Translations under genes and position numbers: made by a program | Assembly (NCBI RefSeq): GCF_004345365.1 | Contig: NZ_SLVF01000003.1 | Location: forward strand, 248,001 to 312,000 | DNA: 64,000 nucleotides | Reading direction: 5' to 3' | Source: Kribbella sp. VKM Ac-2568 | GTDB taxonomy: Bacteria > Actinomycetota > Actinomycetes > Propionibacteriales > Kribbellaceae | The notes under the pieces: generated by a model | The model's input: the letters and a program-made list of their open reading frames with translations, nothing else | Database searches by the model: none | What the model was told of the DNA's origin: nothing | Shown: piece by piece, positions 50,876-57,815 of the stretch | Numbering within the stretch: the first letter of the stretch is position 1 | How the letters are laid out: every line of letters starts with the position of its first letter

Positions 50876-50891
50876 TGTGACCGAGGTCACA
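50876..50891. promoter_or_regulatory. perfect CRP-type binding site
   Basis: TGTGACCGAGGTCACA is a perfect 16-bp palindrome with the TGTGA-N6-TCACA consensus of cAMP-receptor proteins. It lies about 380 bases upstream of the NlpC/P60 start and about 150 bases before the likely -10 TATACA at 51040-51045. No crp gene is in the window. Confidence 0.65.
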
Positions 50892-50956
50892 CGAATCCGT
50901 TACGCGCCCGCCTGAGGCACGCTCAGACGCGCTCAGGACACCACCTGTTCACCACA

Positions 50957-50978
50957 GGTCCCTGAGCCGTCAGGGACC
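50957..50978 (+). terminator. hairpin after the ammonia-lyase gene
   Basis: GGTCCCTG (50957-50964) and CAGGGACC (50971-50978) around AGCCGT. It could terminate the upstream gene and insulate the riboswitch transcript. Confidence 0.5.
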
Positions 50979-51082
50979 CGTTCAGCCGCTTTCCGGAGGG
51001 TCTCTGTCGATCTGAGGGTTTGCGTCGTGATCGTTCTGTTATACAGTCGTCGGCGGTTCGACAAATACAACGAGCCGCATGT

Positions 51083-51266
51083 GTGTCAACGCCGAGCCCT
51101 GCCAGGCCCACATGCTCCCCTCGAACAACCAAGGCAGGGGTGGGGGACCCAGGAGGTTGGGTCTCGACCGTGAGTGGTCGGAACCCTGGGGTGAAGTCCG
51201 CGGGAGCGGACCGGGCTATTGACTCTCCGCCCGAACCCGACAGCTAACTCCGCAGGCGTCGGGAGA
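51083..51266 (+). ncRNA. c-di-AMP (ydaO/yuaA) riboswitch
   Basis: The leader shows the conserved blocks of this class: GGCAGGGGTGGGGGACCCAG, TGGGGTGAAGTCCGCG, GCGGACCGGGCTATTGACTC and CCGAACCCGACAGCTAACTC followed by CGCAGGCG. The ends are approximate. In actinobacteria these riboswitches precede resuscitation-factor and NlpC/P60 cell-wall hydrolase genes, and c-di-AMP binding turns expression off. The ATG of the hydrolase follows within ten bases of its end. A probable -10 TATACA lies at 51040-51045. Confidence 0.88.
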
Positions 51267-51271
51267 CAACC

Positions 51272-52135
51272 ATGCCCGTCACTGCCGGACGGACAGCGCT
51301 GCCTGCTGTCGTCAGTCACTCCAGCGAGTCCAGTACGAGGCCCTTTGGGCGCACTCGGGGTAAGCACCGCAAAGCCAGCAAGTCCGTGGCCGCACCGCGT
51401 ACCGCGGCCGCAGTCCTCTCGGTCGGCCTCACCGTCGGAGGTGGAGCCGCGATCACCGTGGCCACCGCACCGCAGGCCGCATCCGCCAGCACCACCAAGG
51501 CCCTCACCGCCGGTCAGGTCCGGGGTAACGCGCCGATCTCCAGCCGGCCGCTGATCCGGTTCCGGGACTCCGGCAAGACCGTCAAGTACATCCAGAAGGT
51601 CCTGCGCATTCGCCAGGACGGCTGGTTCGGCAACTCCACAGTCGCGGCGCTGGTCAAGTTCCAGAGGTCGTGGGGCCTCCGGCCGACCGGCTACATGGAC
51701 AAGCTGACGTGGGGTCGGCTGACCTGGGCCTACAACCACAAGCGCTTCTACGGCCCGTACGGGACGACCGCCGCGAAGGCGTCGACCTTCCAGGCCAGGG
51801 TGCTGCGTGAGGCCGCGAAGCTGAAGGGCACGCCGTACCGCTACGGCGGCACCACTCCGAGGGGCTTCGACTGCTCGGGCTACACCGGCTACGTCTACAA
51901 GAAGGCCGGCAAGAAGCTGCCCCGCACGTCGCGTGCGCAGTACAGCGCGACCAAGCACCTGAGCCGCAAGGCTGCCAAGCCGGGAGACCTCGTCTTCTTC
52001 AAGAGCGGTGGCGGCAGCGTGTACCACGTCGGCATCTACGCCGGTGGCAACATGTTGTGGCACGCCTCGAAGCCGGGTCGCCCGGTCGCGAAGGCCAAGA
52101 TCTGGACCAGCAGGGTGGCCTTCGGCCGCCGCTGA
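51272..52135 (+). CDS. secreted NlpC/P60 peptidoglycan hydrolase with peptidoglycan-binding domain
   Basis: 287 residues. A long basic N-terminus (GRTRGKHRKASKSVAAPR) leads a signal sequence (AAAVLSVGLTVGGGAAITVA, cleavage near 70). Residues about 95-150 are a PG_binding_1 repeat (KYIQKVLRIRQDGWFGNSTV). The NlpC/P60 domain has Cys201 in TTPRGFDCSGYTGYVYKKAG, His252 in VYHVGIYAGGNMLWH and His264 as third residue. It cuts peptide stems of peptidoglycan. Expression is controlled by the c-di-AMP riboswitch and probably by CRP. Confidence 0.92.
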   Translation: MPVTAGRTALPAVVSHSSESSTRPFGRTRGKHRKASKSVAAPRTAAAVLSVGLTVGGGAAITVATAPQAASASTTKALTAGQVRGNAPISSRPLIRFRDSGKTVKYIQKVLRIRQDGWFGNSTVAALVKFQRSWGLRPTGYMDKLTWGRLTWAYNHKRFYGPYGTTAAKASTFQARVLREAAKLKGTPYRYGGTTPRGFDCSGYTGYVYKKAGKKLPRTSRAQYSATKHLSRKAAKPGDLVFFKSGGGSVYHVGIYAGGNMLWHASKPGRPVAKAKIWTSRVAFGRR

Positions 52136-52146
52136 TGCTCCAGCCC

Positions 52147-52179
52147 GTCAGCGTCCACCTCCCCCCGGCGGACGCTGAC
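52147..52179 (+). terminator. terminator hairpin 1 after the NlpC/P60 gene
   Basis: GTCAGCGTCC (52147-52156) and GGACGCTGAC (52170-52179), a perfect 10-bp stem, 12 bases after the stop codon, followed by TGAAA. Confidence 0.7.
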
Positions 52180-52184
52180 CTGAA

Positions 52185-52235
52185 ACCGGTCGCGCGCCGT
52201 CAACCCCCACCCCCCTCCGACGGTGCGCGACCGGT
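52185..52235. terminator. terminator hairpin 2, C-rich loop
   Basis: ACCGGTCGCGC (52185-52195) pairs with GCGCGACCGGT (52225-52235), and CCGTC/GACGG pair inside, leaving a loop of mostly C. It is the second of three hairpins between convergent genes. Confidence 0.65.
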
Positions 52236-52277
52236 TCACTCCTCTGCCGGAACCGCCAGCGCGTTTCCCGGCGCTGT

Positions 52278-52306
52278 CAGGCCCGCGAGCGCTGGCTCCG
52301 GGCCTG
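52278..52306 (-). terminator. terminator hairpin for the response-regulator operon
   Basis: CAGGCCCG (52278-52285) and CGGGCCTG (52299-52306). It lies right after the end of the minus-strand response regulator at 52309. Confidence 0.6.
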
Positions 52307-52308
52307 TT

Positions 52309-52965
52309 TCAGTTGTCCAGCAGGCCGGCGTCGTGCGCCAGGATCGCGACCTGCACCCGGTTGGTGGCGTCCAGCTTCACCAGCACCCGCGAGACGTGCG
52401 CCTTCACGGTCGCCTCGCTCATGAACAGCTCCCGGCCGATGTCGGCGTTGGACAACCCGCGCGCGACCGCGCCCAGCACCTCCCGCTCCCGATCGGTCAG
52501 CATGGTCAGCCGTTCGCGGGCGGTCCGCTGCCGATCCGTCCGCGGGTCGGCCGCGAAGTGCCCGATCAACCGCCGAGTCACCGCTGGGGACAGCATCGCG
52601 TCCCCCGCCGCCACGACGCGGACCGCCTGCACCAACTCCCGCGGCGGGGTGTCCTTCAGCAGGAAGCCGCTCGCCCCCGCCTGCAGCGCGCGGAACACGT
52701 AGTCGTCCAGGTCGAACGTGGTCAGTACGACGACCTTCGGCGGATCCGGCAGCGCCTGGACCTCCCGGGTCGCGGCCAGTCCGTCCAGCCGCGGCATCCG
52801 GATGTCCATCAGCACCACGTCCGGCCGGTGCTGGCGAACCATCGCGGCCGCATCCGCGCCGTCGTCGGCCTCGGCAACCACCTCGAGGTCGTCGGCCGAC
52901 TCCAGGATCATCTTCAGTCCCGCCCGGACCAGCGCCTCGTCGTCCACGATCAGCAGCCGCGTCAT
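52309..52965 (-). CDS. NarL/FixJ-family (LuxR-type) response regulator
   Basis: 218 residues. Receiver: RLLIVDDEALVRAGLKMILE, phosphoacceptor in DVVLMDIRMPRLDGLAATRE, Thr/Lys switch residues in VVVLTTFDLDDYVFRA and FLLKDTPPRELV. The C-terminal helix-turn-helix is LTDREREVLGAVARGLSNAD, IGRELFMSEATVKAHVSRVL. Its start overlaps the kinase stop (52962-52965), so the two are cotranscribed. The neighbouring divergent ABC exporter is the likely target, as in many actinobacteria. Confidence 0.92.
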   Translation of the reverse strand: MTRLLIVDDEALVRAGLKMILESADDLEVVAEADDGADAAAMVRQHRPDVVLMDIRMPRLDGLAATREVQALPDPPKVVVLTTFDLDDYVFRALQAGASGFLLKDTPPRELVQAVRVVAAGDAMLSPAVTRRLIGHFAADPRTDRQRTARERLTMLTDREREVLGAVARGLSNADIGRELFMSEATVKAHVSRVLVKLDATNRVQVAILAHDAGLLDN

Positions 52966-54125
52966 CGTTGTCCTTCTTTGCCGTCGGACCAGGGCAGCCA
53001 GGCCTCGACCCGCCAGCCGCCGTCCTGGGTCGGTCCGACCGCCAGCCGCCCGCCGGACAAGGTCACTCGCTCCCTCAGACCGACCAGGCCCGCGCCGGAT
53101 CCGGGCAACAGTGAATCAGCCGCCACCGGCCGGACGTTCGTCACCCGCACCGTCACGCCCGCCCCGGCCGCGCCCTTGACCACCACTTCGGTCCAGACCC
53201 CGCGCGCGTGCTTGTGCACGTTGGTCAAGGCCTCCTGCACGATCCGGTACACCGTGCGCCCCACGGAAGCCGGTACGTCGTCGGGCAACGTCAGCTCGCT
53301 CGTCACGTTCACCCCGGCCGCCCGCGACGCCTCGACGAGCCGGACCAGGTCCGCAGCCCGCGGTACCGGGGAGAGGTCGGCGCCGTCGAGGCTCTGATCG
53401 GTCCGCAGTACGCCGAGCACCTCGCGCAGGTCTTCCATCGCCTGCCGGGCGGTCTCGCGGATAAGTCCCGCTGAACTCTCCACCTTCTCCGGGCCGACGG
53501 CCGGGTTCACCTCGAGTCCACCGGCGTGCAGCGCGATCAGCGACACCTTGTGGGCGAGAACGTCGTGCATCTCCTGCGCGATCCGCGCCCGCTCGCCCAG
53601 CCGGGCCTGTTCCGCCCGGAGCTCCCGCTCGGCCTCGGCGCGTTCGGCCCGGTCCCGCAACGAGACCATCAGGTCGCGCCGGGCGCCGATGTACGCCCCG
53701 ACCGCGACCCACGTCCCGATCAGGAACGGTCCGGTGAACAGCAGCACGAAGAGATCGGTGTTGTTGGACCAGCTGCCGACGACATAGGCGACGTAGGCGG
53801 CCGCGCTCAGGATAGCGAGCGCGGCGTCCCGGCGGCGGATCGCCAGGGTCAGCAGCGCGAGGCCCATCGGAACGAAGATCTGCCCGACACCGAGCGCCAG
53901 TACCGCGATGACCGTGACGGTCACCGGATAGCGCCGGCGCCACCACAGGGCCAGCGACGCGACGATGCCGACGGAGAGGACGAACCAGTCCCGGGCGTCC
54001 CAGCCCGCACGGCCGGAGGCGGACTGCGCCACGATGGTGAGCAGGCTGAAGCCGATGAACATCAGGTCGCGGATGCGCGGCGCGCGCCGGATGAACCAGG
54101 CGTACCAGCGCCGCAACCGTCCCAT
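52962..54125 (-). CDS. membrane sensor histidine kinase, HisKA_3 type
   Basis: 387 residues. Four to five membrane helices between residues 20 and 150 (GFSLLTIVAQSASGRAGW, VLSVGIVASLALWW, VIAVLALGVGQIFVPMGLAL). A coiled linker (RAERAEAERELRAEQARLGE) leads to the phosphoacceptor His in ARIAQEMHDVLAHKVSLIAL. The ATPase part has IVQEALTNVHKHARGV (N box) and GAGLVGLRERVTLSGGRLAV. No large extracellular domain, so it probably senses within the membrane. It pairs with the response regulator, start at ATG 54125. Confidence 0.9.
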   Translation of the reverse strand: MGRLRRWYAWFIRRAPRIRDLMFIGFSLLTIVAQSASGRAGWDARDWFVLSVGIVASLALWWRRRYPVTVTVIAVLALGVGQIFVPMGLALLTLAIRRRDAALAILSAAAYVAYVVGSWSNNTDLFVLLFTGPFLIGTWVAVGAYIGARRDLMVSLRDRAERAEAERELRAEQARLGERARIAQEMHDVLAHKVSLIALHAGGLEVNPAVGPEKVESSAGLIRETARQAMEDLREVLGVLRTDQSLDGADLSPVPRAADLVRLVEASRAAGVNVTSELTLPDDVPASVGRTVYRIVQEALTNVHKHARGVWTEVVVKGAAGAGVTVRVTNVRPVAADSLLPGSGAGLVGLRERVTLSGGRLAVGPTQDGGWRVEAWLPWSDGKEGQR

Positions 54126-54173
54126 TGCGTCAGCGTAGTTGCCCCCGACCCTGACTTTCGTCCCTCTTCCGGT

Positions 54174-54249
54174 GGGGGTCGGGCCAGGATCCTGACGACT
54201 TTCGTAGGGGGTCGGAGCAGCCGGTCGGTCGATGCGCGGAGGGGGTCGC
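54174..54249. promoter_or_regulatory. three spaced GGGGGTCGS repeats between kinase and ABC genes
   Basis: GGGGGTCGG starts at 54174 and 54207, and GGGGGTCGC at 54241, about 33-34 bp apart, roughly three helical turns each. A partial inverted copy lies near 54141. They occupy the shared promoter region and may bind the NarL-type regulator. Confidence 0.4.
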
Positions 54250-54268
54250 GAACGGAAGAGTTGCGGCC

Positions 54269-55156
54269 ATGATCACCGTCGAGAACCTCAGCAAGCGATA
54301 TGGCAGCACCACGGCCGTCCACGACGTGTCCTTCACCGTCGAGCCAGGCAGCATCACCGGATTCCTCGGCCCGAACGGCGCCGGCAAGTCCACCACCCTG
54401 CGCATGCTGACGGGCCTCACTCCACCCACCTCGGGCCGCGCGACCATCACCGGCAAGAAGTACGCCGAACTGCCGAACCCCGGGCGAGTCGTCGGGGTCA
54501 TGCTGGACGCGGCCGCTCAGCACCCGGGCCGCACTGGCCGGGAGACGCTGCTGCTCAACGCCGGTCTGCTCGGCGTCCCGAACAGCCGCGCGGACGAGAT
54601 GCTGGAGGCCGTCGGGCTCACCTCGGCCGCGAAGCGCCGCGTCGGGCAGTACTCCCTGGGCATGCGGCAGCGCCTCGGCATCGCGAGCGCCCTGCTCGGC
54701 GACCCCGCGGTACTGATCCTGGACGAGCCGGCCAACGGTATGGACCCCGAGGGCATCCGGTGGATGCGCGGTCTGCTGCAGGACTTCGCGTCGCGCGGCG
54801 GCACCGTCATCCTGTCCAGCCACCTGCTGGGCGAGGTCCAGGCGACGGTGGACCAGCTGGTCGTCATCGGGGGTGGCCGGATCGTCGCCAACGGCTCGCT
54901 GGAGGAGCTGCTCGCCGGGAGCGGCACGCTCGTCCGCGGGCTCGACCCGATCGGCCTGAACGAGGCGCTGACCGCCGCCGGTCTCGGCCTCGAGCCGCTG
55001 CAGGACGGCGCGCTGCGGGTCGACGCCACCGCCGAGCAGGTCGGCCGTGCGGCCGCTGCTGCCGGACAGATCCTCCTCGAACTGCGCGAGAGCGACGGCG
55101 CCGGTCTGGAGGAGCTGTTCTTCCAGCTCACCAGCCCGACCGCGGTCGCCGCCTGA
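54269..55156 (+). CDS. ABC exporter ATP-binding protein
   Basis: 295 residues. Walker A ITGFLGPNGAGKSTTLRMLT, signature QYSLGMRQRLGIASALLGDP, Walker B AVLILDEPANGMDPEGIRWM, and switch His in TVILSSHLLGEVQ. The last 90 residues form the C-terminal extension seen in antibiotic/bacitracin-type exporters. It drives the permease at 55196, 39 bases downstream. Divergent from the two-component system. Confidence 0.93.
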   Translation: MITVENLSKRYGSTTAVHDVSFTVEPGSITGFLGPNGAGKSTTLRMLTGLTPPTSGRATITGKKYAELPNPGRVVGVMLDAAAQHPGRTGRETLLLNAGLLGVPNSRADEMLEAVGLTSAAKRRVGQYSLGMRQRLGIASALLGDPAVLILDEPANGMDPEGIRWMRGLLQDFASRGGTVILSSHLLGEVQATVDQLVVIGGGRIVANGSLEELLAGSGTLVRGLDPIGLNEALTAAGLGLEPLQDGALRVDATAEQVGRAAAAAGQILLELRESDGAGLEELFFQLTSPTAVAA

Positions 55157-55195
55157 TCACCTTCTTCTTCCTGCTACCTCCTGGAGCTCATCACC

Positions 55196-56011
55196 ATGGC
55201 AGTCACTGAAATCACCTCCCCGGCCGCGACCGCGGCCCCGGGCAAGCACCGGGCGGCCGTCGCCACCTCGTTGCCGCCCGCCCGAGGCCAGTCGTTCCTC
55301 AAGCTCGTCACGACCGAGCTGCGCAAGTCCGTCGACACCCGGAGCGGCCGGGTGCTGATCCTGGCCATCCTGGCGCTGGCCGTCGCCGCCCTGACCTGGC
55401 AGCTCACTCACATGGAATCCGGTCAGCAGGCCTTCGACAGCTACCTGGCGGCCGCCTCCACCGGTGTCCAGCTGTTGCTGCCGGTGATCGGCGTGATGGC
55501 GATGACGAGCGAGTGGACCCAGCGGACCGCGCTGACCACCTTCACGCTGTCGCCCCGCCGGGTCCGGGTCCAGCTGGCCAAGTTCGTCTCGGCGATCGTG
55601 CTCAGCGTCGTCGTGCTGACCGCGACCACCGTGCTCGCGCTGGCCGCCACCGCCATCGGTGGTGCCACCGGCGGCGACGGAGCGACGTACGCCGGGCTGG
55701 GCGGTTCGCTGGCCGGGGCCTACCTGACCACCGCGCTGAACGTCGTGATGGGTGCCGCCTTCGGTGCGGTGATCGCCCAGACCGCGGTCGCGATCCTGGT
55801 CTTCTTCGTCGCCCCGACCGCCTGGGCGCTGGCCGGCCCGGCGCTGTTCAAGGCCAACGCCGACTGGCTGGACGTGTTCGGCGCCTTCGGCCGGATCGCC
55901 GAGCGTGATCTGCACGGGATGGTGCCCGAGACGCTGACCGCGATCGGGGTCTGGATCGTGCTGCCGACCATCGCCGGACTGTGGGCAAGCTCACGTCGCG
56001 AGGCGAAGTAA
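55196..56011 (+). CDS. ABC exporter permease (ABC-2 type)
   Basis: 271 residues with about six helices: VLILAILALAVAALTWQL, VQLLLPVIGVMAMTSEW, FVSAIVLSVVVLTATTVLAL, LAGAYLTTALNVVMGAAFGA, TAVAILVFFVAPTAWALAGP and LTAIGVWIVLPTIAGLW. The ETWTQRT-like motif (MAMTSEWTQRTALTTFTLSP) after helix 2 is typical of ABC-2 permeases. The N-terminal 40 residues are cytosolic and Pro/Ala-rich. It forms a transporter with the upstream ATPase; exported compound unknown. Confidence 0.88.
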   Translation: MAVTEITSPAATAAPGKHRAAVATSLPPARGQSFLKLVTTELRKSVDTRSGRVLILAILALAVAALTWQLTHMESGQQAFDSYLAAASTGVQLLLPVIGVMAMTSEWTQRTALTTFTLSPRRVRVQLAKFVSAIVLSVVVLTATTVLALAATAIGGATGGDGATYAGLGGSLAGAYLTTALNVVMGAAFGAVIAQTAVAILVFFVAPTAWALAGPALFKANADWLDVFGAFGRIAERDLHGMVPETLTAIGVWIVLPTIAGLWASSRREAK

Positions 56012-56063
56012 CACCGCTAAAGGCGGCAAAGACGCGGAGGGCCTGGCCGATTTGAGGGGATCG

Positions 56064-56083
56064 GACAGGCCTTCCGGCCTGTC
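56064..56083 (+). terminator. terminator after the ABC operon
   Basis: GACAGGCC and GGCCTGTC around TTCC, a compact 8-bp stem 53 bases after the permease stop. Confidence 0.65.
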
Positions 56084-56226
56084 ATCGGACCTCTCGGTGC
56101 ATCCAGTCAGGGGGCGGTGCGTGTGTCTGTCCCCTGGTCCGGGTAACCTAGAACCACGATTACTGACGACTGATCCGTGGGCGCCACGCTGCGTACCCGG
56201 TTGACTTGTGCGAGGGGGTCGACGCT

Positions 56227-56418
56227 ATGGGGCGCGGCCGTGCAAAGGCCAAGCAGACGAAGGTCGCACGCGACCTGAAGTACCGCACCTGGGACACCGA
56301 CTTGGACCAGCTCAAGCGTGAGCTGTCCGGCGGCGACGAGGGCGGCAGCCGATCTGCGAACGGCAACAACGACACAGACGCCGGCGATGACGCCGACGAC
56401 TACCACCCCCGTCGGTAA
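56227..56418 (+). CDS. DUF3073 protein
   Basis: 63 residues: MGRGRAKAKQTKVARDLKYR then TWDTDLDQLKRELSGGDEGG, followed by an acidic Asn/Asp-rich tail ending DDYHPRR. DUF3073 is a short actinobacterial family regularly found next to purM/purF; its function is unknown. The basic N-terminus and acidic C-terminus suggest a nucleic-acid or ribosome-associated role, which is only inference. Start at ATG 56227; a longer frame to 56206 has no family support. Confidence 0.88.
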   Translation: MGRGRAKAKQTKVARDLKYRTWDTDLDQLKRELSGGDEGGSRSANGNNDTDAGDDADDYHPRR

Positions 56419-56439
56419 AGCTGCAGCAGCACTCAGGAT

Positions 56440-56473
56440 GATCTGCTCACGCACCTAGGTGCGTGAGCAGATC
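56440..56473. terminator. perfect 34-nt palindrome between DUF3073 and purM
   Basis: Every base from GATCTGCTCACGCACCT (56440-56456) pairs with AGGTGCGTGAGCAGATC (56457-56473). As RNA it would form a 15-bp stem with a tight loop; as DNA it is a fully symmetric site. Probably the DUF3073 terminator, since it lies 21 bases after that stop. Confidence 0.6.
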
Positions 56474-56555
56474 GCCCGTGCTCGGCCGACGAGTTTCACC
56501 ACACGGCACTACAGGTGATGTTTGCTTGCCTTTTTGCCGGCAGCAGAACTCAGCA

Positions 56556-56603
56556 CGACGTCGGAGGAATCTCAGGTCCTGATCTGAGGTTCCTCCGACG
56601 TCG
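56556..56603. terminator. 48-nt near-perfect hairpin, purM terminator
   Basis: CGACGTCGGAGGAA (56556-56569) pairs with TTCCTCCGACGTCG (56590-56603), and CTCAG/CTGAG continue the stem, about 20 pairs in total. It lies 60 bases beyond the purM stop on the minus strand, between convergent genes. Confidence 0.65.
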
Positions 56604-56663
56604 CGCGCGAGCTGCCTTCGTCCTGCCCGACAGCGGCCCGCGTGGCTGTGCCGTGGCTGGGCC

Positions 56664-57740
56664 TTAGTGCGCGTAGTCGCCCTGGAGTTCCACGCCGGTC
56701 CGGCCGTCGGCCGCGGTGACCTCACCGCACACCCACGCCGGGATCTCCCGCTCGGCCAGTACTGCGATCGCCCGGTCGGCCGCGGCCGGGTCGAGCACCG
56801 CGACCATGCCGACGCCCATGTTCAGCGTCTTCTCCAGCTCGAGCAGCGGCACATCGCCGAGCAGCCCGACCAGTCCGAAGATCGGCGCCGGTGTCCAGCT
56901 GGACCGGTCGATCCGAACAGCCAGGTCGTCCGGGACGACCCGGGCCAGGTTCGCGGCGAACCCACCGCCGGTGATGTGCGACATCGCGTGCAGCGGCTTG
57001 TCGTCGTTCCCGTTCAGCTCCTGGATCAGCTCCAGGCAGTGCTTGGCGTAGACCCGGGTCGGGATCAGCAGGGTGTCGCCGAGGGTGCCGCCCAGCTCGG
57101 GAACCTCCCGGTCGAGCTCCCAGCGGGCCCGGTCGAAGAAGACGTGCCGGACCAGGGAGTACCCGTTCGAGTGCAGCCCTGACGAGGCCATCGCGACCAC
57201 CACGTCGCCCGCCCTGACCCGCTCGGCGCCGAGGAGTTCGTCGGCCTCCACGACACCCGTCGAGGCGCCGGCCACGTCGTACTCGTCGGGCTTCAGCAGG
57301 CCGGGGTGCTCGGCCGTCTCGCCGCCGACGAGGGCGGTGCCGGCTTCGACGCAGGCCTCGGCGATGCCCTTGACGATCTGCGCGATCGTCTCCGGGACCA
57401 CCTTGCCGGTGCAGATGTAGTCGGTCATGAACAGCGGCTCGGCGCCGCAGACCACCAGGTCGTCGACGACCATGCCGACCAGGTCGAAGCCGATCGTGTC
57501 GTGCCGGTCCATCTTCTGGGCGATCGCGACCTTGGTCCCGACTCCGTCGGTGGACGTCGCCAGCAACGGCCGCCGGTACGCCGTCAGCGCGGTGGCGTCG
57601 AACAGCCCGGCGAATCCGCCGAGGCCGCCCACCACCTCGGGGCGGGTCGCCTTGGCCACCCACTCCTTCATCAGCTCGACGGCCCGGTCACCGGCCTCGA
57701 TGTCGACTCCCGCGGCGGCGTAGCTGGCGCCCTGGCTCAC
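56664..57740 (-). CDS. purM: phosphoribosylformylglycinamidine cyclo-ligase
   Basis: 358 residues, full length for PurM (AIR synthetase). It converts FGAM and ATP to AIR in purine synthesis, acting as a cytosolic dimer. Key segments: YAAAGVDIEAGDRAVELMKE, LLATSTDGVGTKVAIAQKMD (ATP site), IGFDLVGMVVDDLVVCGAEP, YDVAGASTGVVEADELLGAE, MSHITGGGFAANLARVVPDD. It follows purF on the same strand with a 75-base spacer holding hairpins, so they probably form one operon. Confidence 0.96.
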   Translation of the reverse strand: MSQGASYAAAGVDIEAGDRAVELMKEWVAKATRPEVVGGLGGFAGLFDATALTAYRRPLLATSTDGVGTKVAIAQKMDRHDTIGFDLVGMVVDDLVVCGAEPLFMTDYICTGKVVPETIAQIVKGIAEACVEAGTALVGGETAEHPGLLKPDEYDVAGASTGVVEADELLGAERVRAGDVVVAMASSGLHSNGYSLVRHVFFDRARWELDREVPELGGTLGDTLLIPTRVYAKHCLELIQELNGNDDKPLHAMSHITGGGFAANLARVVPDDLAVRIDRSSWTPAPIFGLVGLLGDVPLLELEKTLNMGVGMVAVLDPAAADRAIAVLAEREIPAWVCGEVTAADGRTGVELQGDYAH

Positions 57741-57760
57741 GATGTTTCTCCTTGGGTCAG

Positions 57761-57783
57761 AGCCGGCTCCTGAAGAGCCGGCT
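57761..57783 (-). promoter_or_regulatory. hairpins in the purF-purM spacer
   Basis: AGCCGGCTC (57761-57769) and GAGCCGGCT (57775-57783) around CTGAA, followed towards purF by CGGGGCC/GGCCCCG (about 57787-57809). They may attenuate or process the purF-purM transcript. Confidence 0.45.
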
Positions 57784-57815
57784 GGCCGGGGCCGACTGCT
57801 CGGGCCCCGAACTGC

